Below, one piece after another: positions 15,695 through 25,029 of a stretch of 64,000 nucleotides of DNA. This stretch comes from Oceaniferula marina (GTDB lineage Bacteria > Verrucomicrobiota > Verrucomicrobiia > Verrucomicrobiales > Akkermansiaceae), in the NCBI RefSeq assembly GCF_013391475.1, contig NZ_JACBAZ010000002.1, positions 186,001-250,000 of the forward strand, read 5' to 3'. Position 1 is the first letter of the stretch, and each line of letters starts with the position of its first letter. Below the pieces are notes generated by a model. The model saw only the letters and a list, made by a program, of their open reading frames with translations, was not told where the DNA came from and searched no databases. Both the position numbers and the translations under genes were made by a program.

Positions 15695-17834
15695 CTGATA
15701 TTGAGTCCGAGGGCTTGGCGAGCAAGCCAAACTCGCAGAGTGCGGCGCAGCTGTTGCCGTCGACGGCGCGTTCTGCCACCCATTTGACATAACGCGCGCG
15801 CTGTGGTTTCTGGAAGCTTACTTCTTGCTCGATCGGATTGTTCTTGATGTTAGAAAACTCTCCGCTGCTTGCCAGTTTCCAGTCTTTGCCGTCGTCGCTT
15901 ACATGGAGGCTGTATCTGTCCACCAGGCCGATGCTGCTGCCATCGTGGCGAGGCATGGCGAGGAATCCACTCAGGGAGTGGGTTTTTCCGAGGTCGATGA
16001 TGAACCAGTGGGGTGGAGGGACCCGGCCACCTTTGCCATGGGTGTGCCACATGCTTTTCGAGTCGCCGTCGATGACGCGATTGATACCAGCTGCTCCTTC
16101 GTTGGCAAAACTGCTGCTGATGACCTTCCAATTGGTTTTTGGCAGGCCGAACGTTTGCTGGACGATGTCTGTCTTGAGCTTGCTTGCGGGGTCGTAGGCG
16201 TAGGATCTAACCCTTCCTCCCAGCGGTAAGGTGAAGGGTTTTTGATAGAGCTGAAATGCTCCCTGGTTGAGGGCGTAGTGGATTTCAGCACCCTTTGGTC
16301 CGATGATCGTGACCTTGCCATCGCGGTTGGAGGCCAGTTTGGGTTCGGTCATGATGGCGGGTGCGTTGTAGAGACCGATATGTGAGATAGCGAGACAGGG
16401 AGCGTCTGTTTCGAATTGAACTCTTACCTTGGAACTTTGCACTGCAGGGAAGCGCAGGATACGTTTGTAGCCGATGGTGGTTCCCTCTGTTGTTTGGACC
16501 CAGCCTTGCTTTTGCCATGTTTCGAGGGTGAAACGGTGCACACGCTGACCTAGGGGGATGTGCTCCTGAAGCACCAAGCGGTTGAAGCGGGTTGGTTGTT
16601 TGAACTCCAGGGTAACATGGGCCGTGGATACGCCATCGTCACTTGCCCAGTAGGATTTGAGGTCAGGTGATAGAAGGTTTCCTGGCGCGTAGTCGGGGTG
16701 TTTTTCCCGGATGTTGGATGTGGTGATGATTGCTTGTTTTGCCAGATTGGTTGTCAATTCGCGGTCGAGCTGCTTTTTCTGGGCGAGCATCGCGCGCGCA
16801 TCTCTTTCTGGAATCCGTCCGTCCGGACCAATGGAGAGTCCCAGGTTGAAGCTGGCATTACGACCAACCGTTGTGTAATAGAGATCGACAAAGTTAGACA
16901 GTGTGCGGGGGCTTGACTTTGGGTTGTAGTACCATTTTTTTGGATGAAGAATGGTGGTGTCTGCTTCTGCCGGGATCCAGTGTTGCCCGTCCTTTTCACC
17001 GATGCCGTATTTCTTGGGGTTGTATTGTTTGATGTCGGTGTACCGGCACCAGTTTGTGGTCCCGGCGACACCTTTCTCATTGCCGACCCAGCGGCAGGCG
17101 TCTTCGGTGAATTCATGGCCGAAGAAGATTGTTTGGGGCTGATGTTTTTTGATCAGCTGATATACTTTTTCGTATTGATAGTAATCTTTTGGGATCGAGC
17201 GTTTCTCTCTGGCGCCGCCGTAATAACCGGTGCCGCCGTTGGCTCCGTCGAACCAAACTTCGAAGATCTCGCCGTAATGGGTCAGCACCTCGCGCCATTG
17301 TTCATGGTAGTCTTTGATGTAGGCGGGTTTTCCGTATTCGCTGTGGTTTCGATCCCAGGGGGAAATGTAAACGCCGAGCTTGAGTCCGTATTTTTTGCAG
17401 GAGGCGGAGAGGTCGGCGAGAACGTCACCTTTGCCGTCTTTCCAAGGCGATGAGGCCACGGTGTAATCGGTGGTTTTCGATGGCCAGAGGCAGAACCCGT
17501 CGTGGTGTTTGGCGACAAGAATCAAGCCCTTCATGCCGGCGTCCCTGGCGACCCGTGCCCACTGGTCGGTGTCGAGATCAGACGGGTTGAAGAGCTTGGG
17601 TGAAACATCGCCATAGCCCCATTCCTGACCCGTGTAGGTATTCAGTCCGTAGCAAATCAGGCCGTAGTATTCCATCTGGTGCCATTTGGTTTGGTTGGCT
17701 GTTGGCACCGGTCCGTAGGGTGCGGGTGGGGCCGCCGTCGTGTGGGCTGTAGTACTGACGAGAAATGAGGTGAGTAAGCTGGCGATGATTCGCTTACTTT
17801 GGATAGCTCGAAAAAAGGAGATGTTTGTATTCAT
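15690..17834 (-). CDS. GH29 alpha-L-fucosidase with F5/8-type C domains (714 aa)
   Basis: A signal peptide is followed by a GH29 barrel at residues 45-370: GLNTYTGQEWGYGDVSPKLF, VAKHHDGFCLWPS (substrate-binding His pair) and EIFEVWFDGANGG with Asp196 as the expected nucleophile. Family members release alpha-L-fucose with retention. The C-terminal half carries a discoidin/CBM32-like domain (about 375-490), a chitobiase-type beta stretch (EIHYALNQGAFQLY) and a second discoidin domain (about 560-705, INRVIDGDSKSMWHTHG, RYVKWVAE). It is the last gene of the 15.7-27.1 kb module, 30 bp from the alpha/beta hydrolase gene. The stop codon coincides with the end of a repeat element, so the original C-terminus may have been slightly longer. 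Confidence 0.9.
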   Translation of the reverse strand: MNTNISFFRAIQSKRIIASLLTSFLVSTTAHTTAAPPAPYGPVPTANQTKWHQMEYYGLICYGLNTYTGQEWGYGDVSPKLFNPSDLDTDQWARVARDAGMKGLILVAKHHDGFCLWPSKTTDYTVASSPWKDGKGDVLADLSASCKKYGLKLGVYISPWDRNHSEYGKPAYIKDYHEQWREVLTHYGEIFEVWFDGANGGTGYYGGAREKRSIPKDYYQYEKVYQLIKKHQPQTIFFGHEFTEDACRWVGNEKGVAGTTNWCRYTDIKQYNPKKYGIGEKDGQHWIPAEADTTILHPKKWYYNPKSSPRTLSNFVDLYYTTVGRNASFNLGLSIGPDGRIPERDARAMLAQKKQLDRELTTNLAKQAIITTSNIREKHPDYAPGNLLSPDLKSYWASDDGVSTAHVTLEFKQPTRFNRLVLQEHIPLGQRVHRFTLETWQKQGWVQTTEGTTIGYKRILRFPAVQSSKVRVQFETDAPCLAISHIGLYNAPAIMTEPKLASNRDGKVTIIGPKGAEIHYALNQGAFQLYQKPFTLPLGGRVRSYAYDPASKLKTDIVQQTFGLPKTNWKVISSSFANEGAAGINRVIDGDSKSMWHTHGKGGRVPPPHWFIIDLGKTHSLSGFLAMPRHDGSSIGLVDRYSLHVSDDGKDWKLASSGEFSNIKNNPIEQEVSFQKPQRARYVKWVAERAVDGNSCAALCEFGLLAKPSDSISD

Positions 17835-17864
17835 CTTTTGGGTGATTGCGGGATGATTAATGAT

Positions 17865-18662
17865 TTATTTGGAGTTCGTCAGGCAGTTGCGGCTGATGAA
17901 GTCGGCAAGGTAGGTCGGGTCTTCGAGCGGGAAGTGGTGGCCATGAGCTTTTGTCGGCTGCTGGAGGTTGGGGTGGACGGTCATGATACCTCCGAGCGAG
18001 GTGTAGTGGTTGAACAGGCGCAAGGTGTTTTCCGACGGTGGCACAATCTGGTCTGTCAGACTGATGACATGGAGGAAGGGAACGCGGGCCTTGGCCAGCG
18101 GTTCGAGATTGTCCAGAGGGTTGTCATCCCATGCCATCAACCCCGCCTCATCTGTGCCATACGCTTGTATTGCTTGTGTCCAATCTTTGGGACTTCCCTT
18201 GCCCTCGCCCTTGCCTCCCGGCCAGCTTTTGATATCGCAGACGGGCACTTCGCCATAGATACAGGCAACTTTTTCTGGGTTCTTTTTTGCCCAGTTGTGG
18301 GCGATCAGTCCACCTCTGCTGACGCATTCCAGTGCTACCTTTGCTGCGAGCCGATAGGTGGATGTGACTTGTTGGTAAAACTGATCCCATTGTTTAACAG
18401 CGGCAGGTGAGCCGTAGAGGTTGGAGACATCCGTGTAGGCTACATGGAAGCCGCGCTTTAAGAGGATAAGATCGACTTCGGGGTGGTAGTCTGGGAACCG
18501 GGCACGCCAGACCCAGGGCCTTCCCGGTGCTGGCTGTTTCGGGATGACGATATGGCCTTTTTTGTCCGCTGTTTTGAGAATGTCTTTTTGATACCCGTGC
18601 CATTGATCCGCTTGTGCACATGTAACGGATAGAATGAGGCAAGAGAAAATGAGTTTGAACAT
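17865..18662 (-). CDS. Secreted alpha/beta-hydrolase family protein, putative esterase (265 aa)
   Basis: A signal peptide (FKLIFSCLILSVTCAQA) precedes an alpha/beta-hydrolase fold. The nucleophile elbow reads ECVSRGGLIAHNWA with Ser115 in the usual xSRGG setting, although the Gly normally two residues before Ser is Cys. The later LHVISLTDQIVPPSEN contains the likely acid (Asp), and KAHGHHFPLED near the C-terminus carries the likely catalytic His. In this position, between a GH43-like protein and two GH29 fucosidases, it is best explained as an esterase removing acyl groups from the same polysaccharide. The exact substrate cannot be read from the sequence; a prolyl-oligopeptidase-like activity is less likely. 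Confidence 0.7.
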   Translation of the reverse strand: MFKLIFSCLILSVTCAQADQWHGYQKDILKTADKKGHIVIPKQPAPGRPWVWRARFPDYHPEVDLILLKRGFHVAYTDVSNLYGSPAAVKQWDQFYQQVTSTYRLAAKVALECVSRGGLIAHNWAKKNPEKVACIYGEVPVCDIKSWPGGKGEGKGSPKDWTQAIQAYGTDEAGLMAWDDNPLDNLEPLAKARVPFLHVISLTDQIVPPSENTLRLFNHYTSLGGIMTVHPNLQQPTKAHGHHFPLEDPTYLADFISRNCLTNSK

Positions 18663-18744
18663 GGTGGCTGTTTTGTTTGGATCGGTTTAACCGATCGAAG
18701 TTGGGAGCCCTTATCGAACTCCACCTTGATTGAGAGTGAAAAAA

Positions 18745-19869
18745 TTAATCTTCATCCGCCAAGGGGATGTGGATATTGAAGCTTTTTCCGCTGTTGCGAA
18801 CCGGGGACTGCAAGGCGCAGGCCGCGTAGAGCATGATGGGTTTTCCTGCTTCATCAAAGAGGAGTTGGGGCCGCTCCAGGTGGTGGACTTTACGTGTGCT
18901 TCCTTCTTTCCAGGTGATGCGCAGGTCGGAGGCCAGCAGATGTTTGGCGTGTTTCCACTGGATGCCGTCTTCGGATTCAAACAATGCCATTGAGGCACCT
19001 TTTTTGGTGATACTACCGTTGAAGTCTTTGACCAGGCAGAAGAATTTTTGTCCTCGTTGATCGAACCAGATGTAGGGGTCTTCTGCATATCCCTTGAATG
19101 CCTCACCCGGGTGGAAGGTAAAGGGGCCGGTGGGACTGTCTCCAATCGCTACGGCGTGGGTCATACCACCCTTGGGTTTCCAGCTTTTGTACATCAGGAT
19201 ATACTTGCCATCGGCGCGTTGGTCGATGCTTGGGTTGACGACGATGGTATTGGCGGGGATAGGGTCGTTGATGTCACCGTATTGCTCACCTTTTTTGACG
19301 AAGCGGCCGAAGCGTTTGACTGGTTTGAGGATCGGTTGATCAAAGCGTTTGAATTTGCCTGTTGCCAGATCTTGCAGCGAGTTTGCTACCAGCACCCCAA
19401 TGCATTGGTTGGCAACAACATGATCACGAGATCCGATCATTTTTTTCGAGTAGGGGTCGTGGCCCGCCGTGTAGTAAAGGTAGAACTTGTTGCCGAATTG
19501 TTTGAGGTGCGGATTGTAGACCGAGGCTCCGTCCCATGACTGAGGTTTGTCCTCGTGTTTACGGCCACGCAGGATGGTGCGGACGTGTTTGAACGGGCCG
19601 TCGGGGGCGTCTGCTACGGCGTAGCAGATTTCGGCATCGACGACCCAGCTGGTGGCCCACGGTATGGACTTGGGCCAGCGGCAGTAGAACATGTGATATT
19701 TACCGTCGTCTCCCTTGAGAACGGCGCTGCCCCAGGTGGACCAGTCCTTGTGCTCCAGCTTGCTGTGCAGCGGCACCGGCTGGATCATTTTTTGAAAGTT
19801 GTATTCCGGGGCTGCCTCCGCTGATGCAAGTGTGGTGGCGAGCAGCAAGAGGGTTGGGATGGCTTTCAT
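18745..19869 (-). CDS. Secreted GH43/GH117-like five-bladed propeller glycosidase (374 aa)
   Basis: A signal peptide (AIPTLLLLATTLASAEA) is followed by repeated blade motifs of glycosidase propellers: TWGSAVLKGDDGKYHMFYCRW, GASVYNPHLKQFGNKFYLYY, NPSIDQRADGKYILMYKSW and GYAEDPYIWFDQRGQKFFCL. The protein at 36435-37442 has the same four motifs at the same spacing, so they are paralogues. The acidic residues expected in the centre of such propellers could be those of AEDPYIW and neighbouring blades, but I cannot assign them with certainty. The gene lies one base from the upstream GH29 gene (19871-20920), indicating tight co-expression. Function as an exo-acting glycosidase is inferred. Confidence 0.75.
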   Translation of the reverse strand: MKAIPTLLLLATTLASAEAAPEYNFQKMIQPVPLHSKLEHKDWSTWGSAVLKGDDGKYHMFYCRWPKSIPWATSWVVDAEICYAVADAPDGPFKHVRTILRGRKHEDKPQSWDGASVYNPHLKQFGNKFYLYYTAGHDPYSKKMIGSRDHVVANQCIGVLVANSLQDLATGKFKRFDQPILKPVKRFGRFVKKGEQYGDINDPIPANTIVVNPSIDQRADGKYILMYKSWKPKGGMTHAVAIGDSPTGPFTFHPGEAFKGYAEDPYIWFDQRGQKFFCLVKDFNGSITKKGASMALFESEDGIQWKHAKHLLASDLRITWKEGSTRKVHHLERPQLLFDEAGKPIMLYAACALQSPVRNSGKSFNIHIPLADED

Positions 19870-19870
19870 G

Positions 19871-20920
19871 TTATGGTTTGGTAGAAGGAGGTATGGCGGA
19901 AGGAGTCTTTTCCTTACGGATGTACTGGCCGACGGTCTTCAGTGTCTTGATATCGATCTCGCGCAGTTTGCCGCTGCGGTCCGGTCCGATGTTCAGGGAG
20001 AAGATATTGCCGTATTTGACGGCGCCCAGGTAATCTTGATAGATTTTGTCAGGGCTGGCTGCCTTGTGGTCGTTTTCCGGCAGCGAGTAGAACCATTGGG
20101 CACCACGCATTTTTTTTCGATTTTGCCCTTCCAGAATCGGGTAGGTGAATTCCGCAACCTTGAATGCGGAGTAGCTGGTTTTGTGGTGGTTTTTGCCGTG
20201 TGCCGCAGTTTTGTCCCCGATGGCGCCGGGGCGTCCACGTTCGCGCAGGTTGAGTCGGCCTGCGGTTTGGCCGGTGTTGAATCCACAGAACGTATTGGGC
20301 TGAAATTGATGAACCCACTTGACGGTGTCCTGGTGGCTCAAACCACCATCGTTGACTGCGTGGTCAAACCAGAAAAACTCAATGGGCCCGTAGTTGGTCA
20401 GCAGCTCCTTGAGCTGGGCTTTTTTGGCCTCGGGGTTGGGGACGGACTTATGGATGCCTTTATGTTTCGGGTTCCACGACCAGTCACCTTCGGAGTAATA
20501 GAGTGCGAGCTTCAGGCCGTGTTTGTCACAGGCTTTGCGTAGTTCCGCCAGAATGTCCCTGCCTTTGAGTGCCGGGGTGTTGGACACCTTGCGATCTGTG
20601 GTCTGGGTGTCCCAGAGGCAGAAACCGTCGTGGTGTTTGGTCAGAAAGAGGATGTAGCCCATGTTGGCATCCTTGGCGGCTTTGCACCATTGTTCGGGGT
20701 CGGCCCCGGTTGGATTGAAGAAGGAAATATCTTCCACGCCAGGGGTCCATTCGTAGCCGCTGAAGGTGGAGAAGGACCAGCAGACGAACATGCCCCACTT
20801 CATGTCCTTGATTTGTTGAGCCCGCACGGAGTCGTCGAGTTTGCTTGGATTCGTTTCCGAAGCAGATGCTGAGCAGAAAAGAAGGGCGGAAAGTAGACAG
20901 GTGATCGTTACCTTATTCAT
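19871..20920 (-). CDS. GH29 alpha-L-fucosidase, single-domain (349 aa)
   Basis: A signal peptide precedes a compact GH29 barrel: KWGMFVCWSFSTFSGYEW at strand 1, LTKHHDGFCLWDTQTTDRKV with the substrate-binding His pair, LALYYSEGDWSW, and GPIEFFWFDHAV with Asp186 as probable nucleophile. It has no C-terminal binding domain, unlike the second GH29 enzyme at 15690-17834. Sequence differences around the nucleophile (FWFDHAV against VWFDGANGG) suggest the two enzymes act on different fucosyl linkages. It is followed one base later by the GH43-like gene and preceded by a sulfatase, consistent with sequential desulfation and defucosylation outside the cytoplasm. Confidence 0.9.
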   Translation of the reverse strand: MNKVTITCLLSALLFCSASASETNPSKLDDSVRAQQIKDMKWGMFVCWSFSTFSGYEWTPGVEDISFFNPTGADPEQWCKAAKDANMGYILFLTKHHDGFCLWDTQTTDRKVSNTPALKGRDILAELRKACDKHGLKLALYYSEGDWSWNPKHKGIHKSVPNPEAKKAQLKELLTNYGPIEFFWFDHAVNDGGLSHQDTVKWVHQFQPNTFCGFNTGQTAGRLNLRERGRPGAIGDKTAAHGKNHHKTSYSAFKVAEFTYPILEGQNRKKMRGAQWFYSLPENDHKAASPDKIYQDYLGAVKYGNIFSLNIGPDRSGKLREIDIKTLKTVGQYIRKEKTPSAIPPSTKP

Positions 20921-21023
20921 ATCGCCGCTGAGACTAGCATTTCTTCCCTCGGCTTTCCATGGAGATTATTGTGTTGATTTTGTATTATATTGATACGCCG
21001 TGATCGGTGTGTGATTAAAGATT

Positions 21024-21052
21024 AAAAAATGCTGGGTGAGGTCGCCCATTTT
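21024..21052 (-). terminator. Possible weak terminator after sulfatase 21094-22731
   Basis: A short TGGG..CCCA hairpin with an 8-9 base loop is followed on the minus strand by GC and a run of T residues. It is weaker than the terminators after PEP-CTERM genes and may allow readthrough into the fucosidase genes. Confidence 0.35.
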
Positions 21053-21093
21053 CCGGTTTGTGTGAAGCTTCCTCCTTAATCGTGGCTTTCTTT

Positions 21094-22731
21094 TTAGAGA
21101 TTCAGACCCTCATACCGCTGTCTCAGCTTGGCTTTGTATGTTGGGTTTTCCATGGCTTTGACATGGGTGTCTGGTGGGAGGTTTCCTCCTTTTGCTTTTC
21201 GGACGAGTTGGTCGCAGCGTTGGCGGTATTTTTCCAGAGTGCTTTGATATTTTGGATTCGGCGCCAGGTTGTGAGTTTCACCTGAATCTACTTTTAAGTT
21301 GAAGAGCTCCTCATAGATGGGTTTTTCTCCGCGTATGGATGCGACCAGTGACAGGATATGGTGTTGGTCTTTCTTTTTGTCAAAGTAACGGATGTATTTC
21401 CACTCGCTGCTGCGCACTGCTTCCATTCTCGGGTAGTTTTGACCCATGAACATGTTTTCGCAAAAGAAGTCCTGGCGCCAGGAATGGGAGTCTCCTTGCA
21501 GCAATGGTTTTAGGCTTCGTCCTTGCATTATTTCAGGGATGGGAAGACCGGCTAAGTCGAGGATGGTAGGAGCCAGGTCAACGCTGAGTGCGAGTTGTTC
21601 GACACGGGGTGCACGGTCTTTTTTGATGCGCGGGTCATAAACGATCAAGGGTATGTGCAGGGACTCTTCGTAGAGGAGCACCTTGCCGCCTAGCCCGTGT
21701 TCACCGTGTTGAAGACCGTGGTCTGAGGTGAAAATGATGATGGTATTGTCTGCAATACCCTGCTTTTCAAGAGTCGCCATGAGTTTGCCCACCAGTTGGT
21801 CGATGCCTGTGACCGTTTGGCAGGTGCGGACTTGGCGTTCCCGGAGGGTGTTTGGGGTTTGGACGTAGTTGTATTGGCTGATGTATTTGCCGTTGTAGAC
21901 ATGGCGTGGGATCCTTGGAACCCGGATGTCTTTCTTAGCGATGTAGGTGTCCGGTTGTGGCATCGCATGGATTTGATCCCGGTAGGCGCTTCGGTAAAGC
22001 GCAGGGTCGCTAGGTTTGAGTTTCATGCTGCCGGTTCCTGCTCCGTGAGGAAGGTTGAAGTTGACCTGCAGGGAAAATGGCCGGTTTTTTGGTCGGCTTT
22101 GCAAAAACGATTGGGTCTTGGCGAACTCGGGGTTGTGAGCAAAAAACTGATCGGTTCCCTGCTGGAGGATTTCAATCTGGGTATCCGCTTTGGCATGTCG
22201 GAAGATTTTGTGACGTTGCTTGGGGTAGAAGCCAAGGTGCCCGTGTCCACCGTACCAGAAGTCAAATTGACTATCCATGTGGCCGCTTTTGTATCCAGTT
22301 CCACGTTTGCTCGAACCAATGGGAACATGGTTTTTTCCGATATAACCACAGTAATATCCAGCTTGTTTCAGTAACATCGGGTAGGTCTGGGAAAAGGCCT
22401 TCTCCGTCATGGCAGAGTCGGAGCCAAAGGTCACACCGTGGCGGCGTTCATATTGCCCGCTCATGATGCTTGCCCGGCTGGGCGTGCATGCTGCGGAAGT
22501 GACAAAGCCATGGGTGAACAAGGTTCCTTTGGTTGCCAGTTTGTCCAGATTAGGCGTTTGGACGATCTGGTTCATACCCATGCATGCGAGGTAGTCGAGA
22601 CGCATGTCATCAGCGAGAATCAGCACCACATTGGGTTGATTGCTGGACGTTTGTTCCGCAGCTGCGGAGTTCAGGCAGAGTAGAACTCCAAAAAGAGGCA
22701 CAATCGATATCTTATACATAGGGCGGAGCAT
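21094..22731 (-). CDS. Secreted S1-family sulfatase (545 aa)
   Basis: The sulfatase core begins NVVLILADDMRLDYLACMG and carries the formylglycine motif CTPSRASIMSG. Other landmarks are GYIGKNHVPIG, FNLPHG, IIIFTSDHGLQHGEHGLGGK (SDHG, as in heparan/iduronate-type sulfatases), and a long C-terminal domain with RSSEWKYIRYFD and ELFNLKVDSGETHNLAPN. It belongs to a different S1 subfamily from most sulfatases here. The start is uncertain: the frame opens with GTG at 22758, but the ATG codons at 22731 and 22719 both give proper signal peptides; 22731 is used. It lies 26 bp behind sulfatase 22758-24230 and leads into the GH29/GH43-like genes, so it probably desulfates the same fucosylated substrate. 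Confidence 0.88.
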   Translation of the reverse strand: MLRPMYKISIVPLFGVLLCLNSAAAEQTSSNQPNVVLILADDMRLDYLACMGMNQIVQTPNLDKLATKGTLFTHGFVTSAACTPSRASIMSGQYERRHGVTFGSDSAMTEKAFSQTYPMLLKQAGYYCGYIGKNHVPIGSSKRGTGYKSGHMDSQFDFWYGGHGHLGFYPKQRHKIFRHAKADTQIEILQQGTDQFFAHNPEFAKTQSFLQSRPKNRPFSLQVNFNLPHGAGTGSMKLKPSDPALYRSAYRDQIHAMPQPDTYIAKKDIRVPRIPRHVYNGKYISQYNYVQTPNTLRERQVRTCQTVTGIDQLVGKLMATLEKQGIADNTIIIFTSDHGLQHGEHGLGGKVLLYEESLHIPLIVYDPRIKKDRAPRVEQLALSVDLAPTILDLAGLPIPEIMQGRSLKPLLQGDSHSWRQDFFCENMFMGQNYPRMEAVRSSEWKYIRYFDKKKDQHHILSLVASIRGEKPIYEELFNLKVDSGETHNLAPNPKYQSTLEKYRQRCDQLVRKAKGGNLPPDTHVKAMENPTYKAKLRQRYEGLNL

Positions 22732-22757
22732 GCTTATTTGGTAAATCGGCGCATCCA

Positions 22758-24230
22758 CTAGAGCGCTTTGTCGGGCAGAGGCACGGGTTTGTTGCTTTGT
22801 TTATCGATTGGTAAAACCGCTTGGGTGTCCTTGAGGTGTTGGGTGAGAATTTTTGAAAGTTCGCTGACTTTTTCCGGCATGGAGTTGGCGAGGTTGTTTT
22901 TTTCGCTGAGGTCTTGTTTGAGGTTGAACAGTTCGAATTGCTGGCTTGTGTGGCGGTAGATGAGTTTCCAGTTGCCGAGGCGCACCGAGCTGAATGGGGG
23001 GACGTCGTAAAAATTCGGGTAGTGCCAGAACAGTGGGCGAGAGGCGTTGATTGGTTTGCCACTGAGTAAGGGAACGAGTGAGATGCCATCGTTGGGTGGA
23101 ATGGTTTCGGTGCCGGCGGCATCCAGAAGGGTCGGGAAAATATCATCGATGATGACGGGGGTATCATTGCGTTTCCCTTTGGGGGTTTTGCCGGGCCAGT
23201 AGGCAATCATGGGGACGCGGGTGCCACCTTCGTAGGCTCGCACTTTGTGACCTCGCAGCGGATGGTTTTGCGGGCATTGGCTCGGAGAGCCGTTATCGGA
23301 CATAAAGATGATCAGGGTGTTGTCACGAATGCCAAGATCCTCGACGGTCTTACGCAGATCACCGAGTGATTGATCCATTCCGTAGAGCATGGAGGCGAGC
23401 ACCGCCTTTTGTTTCGGCCAGCCTTTGTTGGAGAACTGATCCAGAAATCGGCGGTCGGCTTCCCATGGGGCGTGTACGGCGTAGTGGGCCATATGAAGGA
23501 AAAACGGCTTCTTTTCTTGAACGGATTGTTGGATGGCGGCAATGGATTCGCGGGTGATCGCTTCGGTAAGATTAATCTTTTGCCCGTGGTATTTTTCCAA
23601 GCCGGGGACGTCCCAGATTTTTCCACCGCCGCGCCAGGCGGCTGAGAAATTTTTATCGCCGTGGTAGGAGCCGGGGCCACCCATGTAGGATCCGGCAATA
23701 TTCACCTCGAAGCCGAGATTTTTCGGATCGGCTCCCGGGGTGTCTTGGGCACCAAAGTGGGCTTTGCCTGCGTGGATCGTCCGGTAGCCATCCTGTTGCA
23801 GGACTTGGGCAAGGGTAACGGATTCAAATGAATGGGGGATGTTGTAGCCCAGTGGTTGTAGCCCGTTGAGGTTCCAATTGGCACGGCGGAAGTCTTTGTT
23901 GTTGCGTTCCGGTGAGCGGTCTTTTCTCAAGGTCCAGCAAGTGACCCGGTGGCGTGCCGGGTTGGCACCGGTGAGCAGGCTGACGCGGGAAGGTGAGCAG
24001 ACGTTATGGGCGTAGGCATTGGTGAGCACCAGTCCATCGGCGGCCAGCTTTTCCATGTTGGGGGTCTTATAATCGCGATTGAGTGGGGTGGTTTCGGTGT
24101 GGAAGGGAACGGAAGTTTCCTGCCAGCCCATGTCATCGACGAGGAAGACGATGATATTCGGCTTGGCGGATGCGTGCAGCTTGGCCAATGCGAGGCAGAG
24201 AATGATGCCGAGTTTGATCGTGGTTCCCAT
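22758..24230 (-). CDS. Secreted S1-family sulfatase (490 aa)
   Basis: A signal peptide (IKLGIILCLALAKLHASA) leads into PNIIVFLVDDMGWQETSVPFH, shared almost exactly with the sulfatases at 37513, 46408 and 61772. The formylglycine motif is CSPSRVSLLTG (Cys78). GYRTIHAGKAHFGA, NIAGSYMGGPGSYHG, HYAVHAPW, IIFMSDNGS and a C-terminal LGNWKLIYRH...NLKQDLSEKNNLAN complete the family pattern. It is the first enzyme after PEP-CTERM gene 24329-25018. The first codons of this gene together with its upstream terminator are repeated at 27291-27377 beside the next module, showing that the whole stretch was once duplicated. Confidence 0.9.
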   Translation of the reverse strand: MGTTIKLGIILCLALAKLHASAKPNIIVFLVDDMGWQETSVPFHTETTPLNRDYKTPNMEKLAADGLVLTNAYAHNVCSPSRVSLLTGANPARHRVTCWTLRKDRSPERNNKDFRRANWNLNGLQPLGYNIPHSFESVTLAQVLQQDGYRTIHAGKAHFGAQDTPGADPKNLGFEVNIAGSYMGGPGSYHGDKNFSAAWRGGGKIWDVPGLEKYHGQKINLTEAITRESIAAIQQSVQEKKPFFLHMAHYAVHAPWEADRRFLDQFSNKGWPKQKAVLASMLYGMDQSLGDLRKTVEDLGIRDNTLIIFMSDNGSPSQCPQNHPLRGHKVRAYEGGTRVPMIAYWPGKTPKGKRNDTPVIIDDIFPTLLDAAGTETIPPNDGISLVPLLSGKPINASRPLFWHYPNFYDVPPFSSVRLGNWKLIYRHTSQQFELFNLKQDLSEKNNLANSMPEKVSELSKILTQHLKDTQAVLPIDKQSNKPVPLPDKAL

Positions 24231-24267
24231 GGTCTAGACAATACGTGTTCGATCGGCTTGTTTGTCC

Positions 24268-24302
24268 AAAAAAAACCGGATGATGCCGAGGCATCATCCG
24301 GT
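24268..24302 (-). terminator. Intrinsic terminator after PEP-CTERM gene 24329-25018
   Basis: A perfect 12-bp stem (ACCGGATGATGC with GCATCATCCGGT, loop CGAG) is followed on the minus strand by eight T. A nearly identical terminator follows the PEP-CTERM gene of the neighbouring module at 27343-27376. It should strongly reduce readthrough from sigma/FecR/PEP genes into the sulfatases. Confidence 0.9.
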
Positions 24303-24328
24303 GAGAGAAGCAAGGAATCGAGGCTTGT

Positions 24329-25018
24329 TTACTTGCGGCGGCGCAGGATCAGCGCGAGACCACCGAGACCAAGCAGCGCGGCTGATGAGGGCTCTGGGAC
24401 GGCGGTGTGGTTGATGACGAGGTTGTCCATACCGATTTGGCCTCCGTTGACTTGGTCAACGAGGGTAACGCGCACGAATAGTTCACTTCCAGAGTTGGCA
24501 AAGGTGCCTGATGCGGTGTTGACCCAGGTTTCTTGAGTTTGTGCGGCAACATCTACAGTCTCACTCCAAAGGGAGGTTGCAGCATCAGAGTTGCCGTCGA
24601 AAACTTCGACGTTGGCAGTGAAGGTGCCGCTACCGGCGGCAAGCATGCGGTTGAGGTCAAAGGAGACGTTGACGGTTCCCGCACTGAGTCCGTTGATGGT
24701 CTGGGAGAAAATAGACGTTGCATCGGCATTGGTGGTAAGGAAGGTATTGCCGTCGGTCGGGGTTTGAAAGGGGACGTTGCTTCCATTACCAGTGTGGAAT
24801 GGTGCTGTTCCTCCATTGGCGAGGGCTAGACCGTTGTTGCTTTCAAGTGTCCAGCCCGTGAGTCCGGCCGCCGCTGCCCGATCCCCCCATGCTGTGCCAG
24901 CCTGAGGCGTAATCGCAACGGTGGTGTTTTCGAATGAGCCATTGACAATGACGTTGGCGGCTGAAGCACTTCCGATGGACAGAAGGCTCCCGAGTAGGAT
25001 GGATGGGTATTTCATCAT
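24329..25018 (-). CDS. PEP-CTERM sorting-domain protein (229 aa)
   Basis: A signal peptide (SILLGSLLSIGSASA) precedes a jelly-roll-like ectodomain beginning NVIVNGSFENTTVAITPQ, with the NGSFE opening and FVRVTLVDQVNGGQIGMDNLVI ending typical of extracellular carbohydrate-binding or DUF642-like sandwiches. The C-terminal PEP-CTERM signal is VPEPSSAALLGLGGLALILRRRK. The ectodomain resembles in outline the PEP-CTERM proteins at 33381 and 58902. The enzymes downstream in this module do not carry a matching domain, unlike four other loci in the window. It starts 11 bp after the FecR/LamG stop and is therefore surely co-transcribed with it. Confidence 0.88.
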   Translation of the reverse strand: MMKYPSILLGSLLSIGSASAANVIVNGSFENTTVAITPQAGTAWGDRAAAAGLTGWTLESNNGLALANGGTAPFHTGNGSNVPFQTPTDGNTFLTTNADATSIFSQTINGLSAGTVNVSFDLNRMLAAGSGTFTANVEVFDGNSDAATSLWSETVDVAAQTQETWVNTASGTFANSGSELFVRVTLVDQVNGGQIGMDNLVINHTAVPEPSSAALLGLGGLALILRRRK

Positions 25019-25029
25019 AATGTTCTGGT

